NCBI RefSeq assembly: GCF_000328705.1 | Contig: NC_019673.1 | Span: 8,753,501-8,817,500 of the forward strand | Reading direction: 5' to 3' | DNA from: Saccharothrix espanaensis DSM 44229 | GTDB lineage: Bacteria; Actinomycetota; Actinomycetes; Mycobacteriales; Pseudonocardiaceae | DNA length: 64,000 nt | Shown here: positions 60,829 to 64,000 of the stretch, piece after piece | How the letters are laid out: each line of letters begins with the position of its first letter | Numbering within the stretch: position 1 is the stretch's first letter | Position numbers and translations under genes: made by a program | Notes under the pieces: generated by a model | The model's input: the letters and a program-made list of their open reading frames with translations, nothing else | Told to the model about the DNA's origin: nothing | Databases searched by the model: none

Positions 60829-61074
60829 ATGTCGTTCACCGTAAGGCTCGATGTGGCCAAGCTGATCCGGTCCGCCCGGCTGGCCGGCCTGAACTCGGAC
60901 TACGCGCTGGCCAAGAAGATGGGCATCAACCGGTCGACGCTGAGTCGTGTCATCGACTCCGAACTCCAGCCCGGACCTGCGTTCATCGGCGGTGCCCTGG
61001 TCGCGCTGGACCCACTGCGGTTCGAGGACCTTTTCGTGGTCGTACCGGACCAGAAGTCGGAGCGAACTCCATGA
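60829..61074 (+). CDS. Small XRE-type HTH protein
   Basis: 81-residue protein that is mostly one Cro/C1-type helix-turn-helix: LIRSARLAGLNSDYALAKKMGINRSTLSRVI (in parts, residues about 11-42), followed by a short hydrophobic C-terminal stretch. It likely binds DNA as a dimer and may autoregulate the operon. Its stop overlaps the next start (ATGA, 61071-61074). Confidence 0.7.
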   Translation: MSFTVRLDVAKLIRSARLAGLNSDYALAKKMGINRSTLSRVIDSELQPGPAFIGGALVALDPLRFEDLFVVVPDQKSERTP

Positions 61075-61337
61075 CCAGGGATGAGTTGCTGTTCAACGCC
61101 TGGCTGACGAGCGTCAACCATCGTCTGGGCCGCTACGTCGTCCGACGTCTCGATGAAGCCAACCCCCTGGCCACCACCAGCTACACCGCTGCCCTGCCCG
61201 ACGTGGAGACCCAACTCGGGAACGAACTGGTCGAGCTGGGCACCGCGTTGCTGCGCAAGGCGGCCGGACTGGCGTTTCCCGTCGAGTCCTCGGCGGTGCA
61301 GCCGCGTACCCCGAAACCAGAGATCCCAAATTTCTGA
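61071..61337 (+). CDS. Unknown 88-residue protein
   Basis: 88 residues: MTRDELLFNAWLTSVNHRLGRYVVRRLDEANPL... largely helical, with no recognised domain or membrane span. ATG within an ATGA overlap with the HTH gene, and the next gene follows after 14 bases, so it is part of the same operon. Function unknown; possible partner of the HTH protein. Confidence 0.55.
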   Translation: MTRDELLFNAWLTSVNHRLGRYVVRRLDEANPLATTSYTAALPDVETQLGNELVELGTALLRKAAGLAFPVESSAVQPRTPKPEIPNF

Positions 61338-61351
61338 AGCGAGGTAAGGAA

Positions 61352-61930
61352 ATGACAGAAAACATGCTTACGGATGACACCCTGCCGACAGTCGCACAGG
61401 CCGCTGTCAGCTACGCCAAACTCGGATGGCCTGTGCTGCCATCTGCGGTATGGCATGACGGTGCGTTTGTCCATCCGGTGACCGGCGAACCGGTGGACGA
61501 TGTGCCATTGCGGCCACGGGAGGAAGCGACCACTGACGTGGCCCTGGTTCATCAGTGGTGGAACGCCGGAGGGGACTTCAGTCCCGCGATCCTCGGCGTG
61601 ACCGGGCCGGCGTTCGGCGTCGTCTCCGTAAGCGCCGACCGGACAGAGCAGATCATGGTCCATCGGTGGTTCACCACCAGGCCGACGCCCGTATTGGTCA
61701 TGCCAGGAATGCCCATCGCGCTGTTCGTCGTCCGGCCGCCGTTCCCGGCCGGTTTCGGCCAGGACGAGATCCGCCGGTTCAGTGACGGCTCGTTGGTCCC
61801 ACTCCCCCCGACCACCGCCGGGGAGACCACCGCGACCTGGCTGGTTTCGCCCTGGGAGACCGAGGGCAAGTTGCTCGTGGCACGTGAGTTCGCCGAACTC
61901 TTGAACAACCTGGAGAAGGCCGGAGCATGA
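61352..61930 (+). CDS. Primase-polymerase-like domain protein (degenerate)
   Basis: 192 residues whose first half resembles the bifunctional primase/polymerase (Prim-Pol) N-domain of actinobacterial plasmid and ICE proteins: AAVSYAKLGWPVLPSAVW, then HQWWNAGGDFSPAILGVTGPAFGVVSVS, where the usual catalytic Asp pair would sit as ...D.D.. but reads VVSVSAD. The catalytic residues are thus not clearly kept, and the helicase part of full-length proteins is absent. So it is probably a repurposed or decayed fragment. Start ATG at 61352; overlaps the next gene (ATGA, 61927-61930). Confidence 0.5.
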   Translation: MTENMLTDDTLPTVAQAAVSYAKLGWPVLPSAVWHDGAFVHPVTGEPVDDVPLRPREEATTDVALVHQWWNAGGDFSPAILGVTGPAFGVVSVSADRTEQIMVHRWFTTRPTPVLVMPGMPIALFVVRPPFPAGFGQDEIRRFSDGSLVPLPPTTAGETTATWLVSPWETEGKLLVAREFAELLNNLEKAGA

Positions 61931-62256
61931 GTAGCCACACCACGAGCCCGTTGTGGGACGAACAGGGGTTCGCGGCCTTCCTCCGGGGCCTGGCGGAGGA
62001 CGACGCGCCGCGCCTGTTCGCGGTTGGCCTGGAGTACGGCGAACGCCATGACGCGCACGTCGCCGCCTACGGCATGGCCTTCGACGGGTACACGGAGGCC
62101 ATCTCCCGCGACGGGACCTTCCGCGTGCAGACCACCAGCCCCGAGGACGTCTTGCGCTACTTCGATGACGAGAGCGTGAGCGCCCACGTCGTGTGGCTGT
62201 CCGGGCCGTCTACGGCCAACCTGGACTCGGCAGGTGAGACTTCGTGCGTGAAATGA
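61927..62256 (+). CDS. Unknown 109-residue protein
   Basis: 109 acidic residues, MSSHTTSPLWDEQGFAAFLRGLAEDDAPRLFAVGLEYGERHDAHVAAYGMAFD in parts, no recognised domain. It is coupled on both sides by ATGA overlaps (61927-61930 with the upstream gene and 62253-62256 with the phosphotransferase), showing it is a true operon member. Function unknown. Confidence 0.6.
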   Translation: MSSHTTSPLWDEQGFAAFLRGLAEDDAPRLFAVGLEYGERHDAHVAAYGMAFDGYTEAISRDGTFRVQTTSPEDVLRYFDDESVSAHVVWLSGPSTANLDSAGETSCVK

Positions 62257-63185
62257 TCGACAACGACGACCAAGACGAGAGGTCCGGGGCCTTGGCGGCA
62301 GGGTTCGATGAGCAGGCGGCACGTGCCGCGCTGGTCCGCGCCTGTGCGGCGGCGAACTTGGAAGTTGCCGACCCCCAACTCCTCCGTCTGGGCGAGAACG
62401 CCATCTTCCGTCTGAACGGCACCGGGACCGTCGTCCGAATCGCGCGGAACGACACGCATTGGGATGACGCGGTCAAGGAAGTGAACGTCGCGAAGTGGTT
62501 GGGCCGCAACGACTTCCCGAGTGCACGCACGACCGATGTGCCGCAACCGCTCCTGGTTGACGGCGGCTACCCAGTGACGTTCTGGGCGTTCATCGATGGC
62601 AGGAACGGCCAGCCGGGGGACGTCGGGACGTTGGGGGCGCTGCTGCGGCGGCTGCACGCACTCCCCCGGCCTGGCTCGTTCGAGCTTCCGCAACAGGACC
62701 TGCTGGCAAGGGTCGAACCGCGGATCGAGTCGTCTCCGATCGACGCCGGCGACAAGGACTTCCTGCTGGAACTCTGCGATCGGCTCGGCTCGGAGATCGG
62801 CGGGTTGAACTATGAGCTTCCGGTCGGTCCCGTGCACGGTGACGCGCACGTGCAGAACCTCATGTTCACGGGGTCCGCACCGACGTTGATCGACTTCGAG
62901 GCGTTCTCGTGGGGGCATCCCGAGTGGGATCTCGGCGTGACGGCCACGGAGTACATGACGGCGGGTTGGTGGACGGCCGACCAGTACCGCGAGTTCGTGG
63001 ACGCGTACGGCTTCGACGTGACGTCGTGGGACGGGTTCGGAGTGGTGCGGGCTACCCACGAGCTGAAGATGACGACGTGGCTCATGCAGAACGTCCAGAC
63101 GTCGCCGAAGATCGCTGAGGAGTACGCGCTCCGCATCGCGACGCTGCGGGACCGCGAGAACATCGGCGGGTGGAACACCTTCTAG
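62253..63185 (+). CDS. Phosphotransferase (APH-like fold)
   Basis: 310-residue kinase-fold protein with the full catalytic loop HGDAHVQNLM and metal site LIDFEAFSWGHPEWDLG, so unlike the protein at 8432-9301 it keeps the Asn. The ATG at 62253 within ATGA was chosen; a GTG nine bases earlier is possible. Last gene of the operon from about 60706. Substrate unknown; antibiotic or metabolite phosphorylation cannot be told apart. Confidence 0.78.
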   Translation: MIDNDDQDERSGALAAGFDEQAARAALVRACAAANLEVADPQLLRLGENAIFRLNGTGTVVRIARNDTHWDDAVKEVNVAKWLGRNDFPSARTTDVPQPLLVDGGYPVTFWAFIDGRNGQPGDVGTLGALLRRLHALPRPGSFELPQQDLLARVEPRIESSPIDAGDKDFLLELCDRLGSEIGGLNYELPVGPVHGDAHVQNLMFTGSAPTLIDFEAFSWGHPEWDLGVTATEYMTAGWWTADQYREFVDAYGFDVTSWDGFGVVRATHELKMTTWLMQNVQTSPKIAEEYALRIATLRDRENIGGWNTF

Positions 63186-63189
63186 GGGC

Positions 63190-64000
63190 TCACGCGACGC
63201 GCGACAGGACCACGGCGGTGCCCAGCGTGACCTCCGGGTAGGTGCCGATGATCCGTTCCGCGAGCTGGCCCACCAGCGGGTGGCGGCTGTGGGCCTCGGT
63301 GAGCGCCTGGTGGAAGTCCAAGAGGTAGCGGACGTAGCGGCTGGACTGGAGTGCGCCGGCGGTGTCGATGGCGTTGATCGCCAGCTCTACGGCCTGGTCC
63401 ACGTCGCCATTGGTCAAGGCTCCGGCTGCGGACACCATCCCGATGAACGCCCTGGTGCGCGGCGGAGTGTCGGCGGGCGCTACGGCGAGGGTCGCGAACT
63501 GGCTGACCTCGGCGGGCTGCCCCAGGTCGCGGAAGCCGTGGGCGGCCTCGCCGGCGAGTTCGGCGGCGTTGAAGTAGCTGATCCACTTGGGTTCGTTGGC
63601 GGGGTCGAACTTGCTGAACGCGAGTTCGGCCTTGGCCAGCACGCGGGCGAACTCCTGGCCGTCGCCACCGCCGGCCAACGCTCGCGCCTCCATCGCCAGC
63701 AGCATCGATTGCACGGCGGGCGTGGCGACGCCCTGTGCGGCGGACTGGGCGGCGCGGGCGAACTGGACGGCGTCGTTGTGGCGTCCGAGGTAGTTGGCCT
63801 GGTGGCTGAGGTTGGACAGCAGTCGTGCGCCGGTCACCGGGCTCTCGGCCTCTCTGGCGAGGCGTAGGCCCTGGATGAAGTAGCGCTGAGCGGCAGCGTG
63901 TCGGCCGGCGTCGTAGGCGCTCCAGCCGAGTAGCTGGGCGACGTCTGCGGCGGCGCTGAACAGTTCTCGCCGGACCGGCGCGGGGTGGTCCTGGCGGAGC
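63190..64000 (-). CDS. TPR-type regulator C-terminal part (5' end outside the window)
   Basis: The frame is open from the right window edge to the stop at 63190. Its readable part (about 269 residues) is helical with TPR-like units (AAAQRYFIQGLRLAREAES, HNDAVQFARAAQSAAQG, DVDQAVELAINAIDTAG) and no DNA-binding domain, which should lie upstream outside the window. It resembles the TPR half of the regulator at 59114-60514 in layout. Converges with the phosphotransferase gene, 4 bases apart. Confidence 0.65.
   Translation of the reverse strand, partial: LRQDHPAPVRRELFSAAADVAQLLGWSAYDAGRHAAAQRYFIQGLRLAREAESPVTGARLLSNLSHQANYLGRHNDAVQFARAAQSAAQGVATPAVQSMLLAMEARALAGGGDGQEFARVLAKAELAFSKFDPANEPKWISYFNAAELAGEAAHGFRDLGQPAEVSQFATLAVAPADTPPRTRAFIGMVSAAGALTNGDVDQAVELAINAIDTAGALQSSRYVRYLLDFHQALTEAHSRHPLVGQLAERIIGTYPEVTLGTAVVLSRVA

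Overview
The window is chromosomal DNA of a high-GC actinomycete. Gene content and order point to the Pseudonocardiales (Saccharothrix/Actinosynnema/Lentzea-like); the exact genus is inference. The order of ribosomal and RNA polymerase genes follows the known actinobacterial layout: tRNA-Thr, tRNA-Met, rpmG, hadA, hadB, tRNA-Trp, secE, nusG, rplK, rplA, rplJ, rplL, rpoB, rpoC, rpsL, rpsG, fusA, tuf, rpsJ, rplC, rplD, rplW, rplB, all on the minus strand. The window begins inside rplB.

Region 1 (1-7.6 kb) holds the start of the S10 operon and the str operon (rpsL-rpsG-fusA-tuf). The rpsJ and rpsL leaders share an identical 19-base hairpin element. Region 2 (7.7-12.4 kb) is an accessory pocket: a LppU-like membrane protein, a 24-base degenerate repeat array, a phosphotransferase, a zinc-ribbon protein, a candidate toxin-antitoxin pair with its own promoter/operator, and a coupled L,D-transpeptidase / choice-of-anchor surface protein pair. 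Region 3 (12.8-20.6 kb) is rpoB-rpoC with two visible rpoB promoters and a 17-bp perfect terminator.

Region 4 (21.6-32.8 kb) is a complete Mce lipid-import operon: ATPase, two YrbE permeases, MceA-F and two Mce-associated proteins, joined mostly by 4-base stop/start overlaps. It sits between rplL and rpoB, where mycobacteria keep the lone Mce ATPase gene mkl. Its downstream end carries a striking nested inverted repeat. Region 5 (33-38 kb) is rplJ-rplL with an attenuator-bearing leader, then rplA, rplK, nusG, secE and tRNA-Trp. Region 6 (38-46.9 kb) holds an aspartate aminotransferase, two MmpS-like proteins, hadB/hadA, rpmG, two tRNAs, an EAL-type c-di-GMP phosphodiesterase, a PhzF protein and an acetyltransferase.

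Region 7 (47-53.6 kb) has tRNA-Tyr, a YajQ protein, a glucose-1-phosphate thymidylyltransferase, htpX, an orphan nuoB-nuoC-nuoI trio, a LysR regulator and small proteins. Region 8 (53.6-58.3 kb) is a lower-GC, gene-poor island. It carries a frameshifted GIY-YIG nuclease remnant and one large protein joining an Mrr-type PD-(D/E)XK nuclease domain to a STAND-like NTPase, the best candidate here for an undescribed (probably anti-phage) system. Region 9 (58.3-64 kb) has an alpha/beta hydrolase and a tight operon (small membrane peptide, HTH protein, unknown, primase-polymerase-like fragment, unknown, phosphotransferase) flanked by two TPR-type regulators, one cut by the window end.
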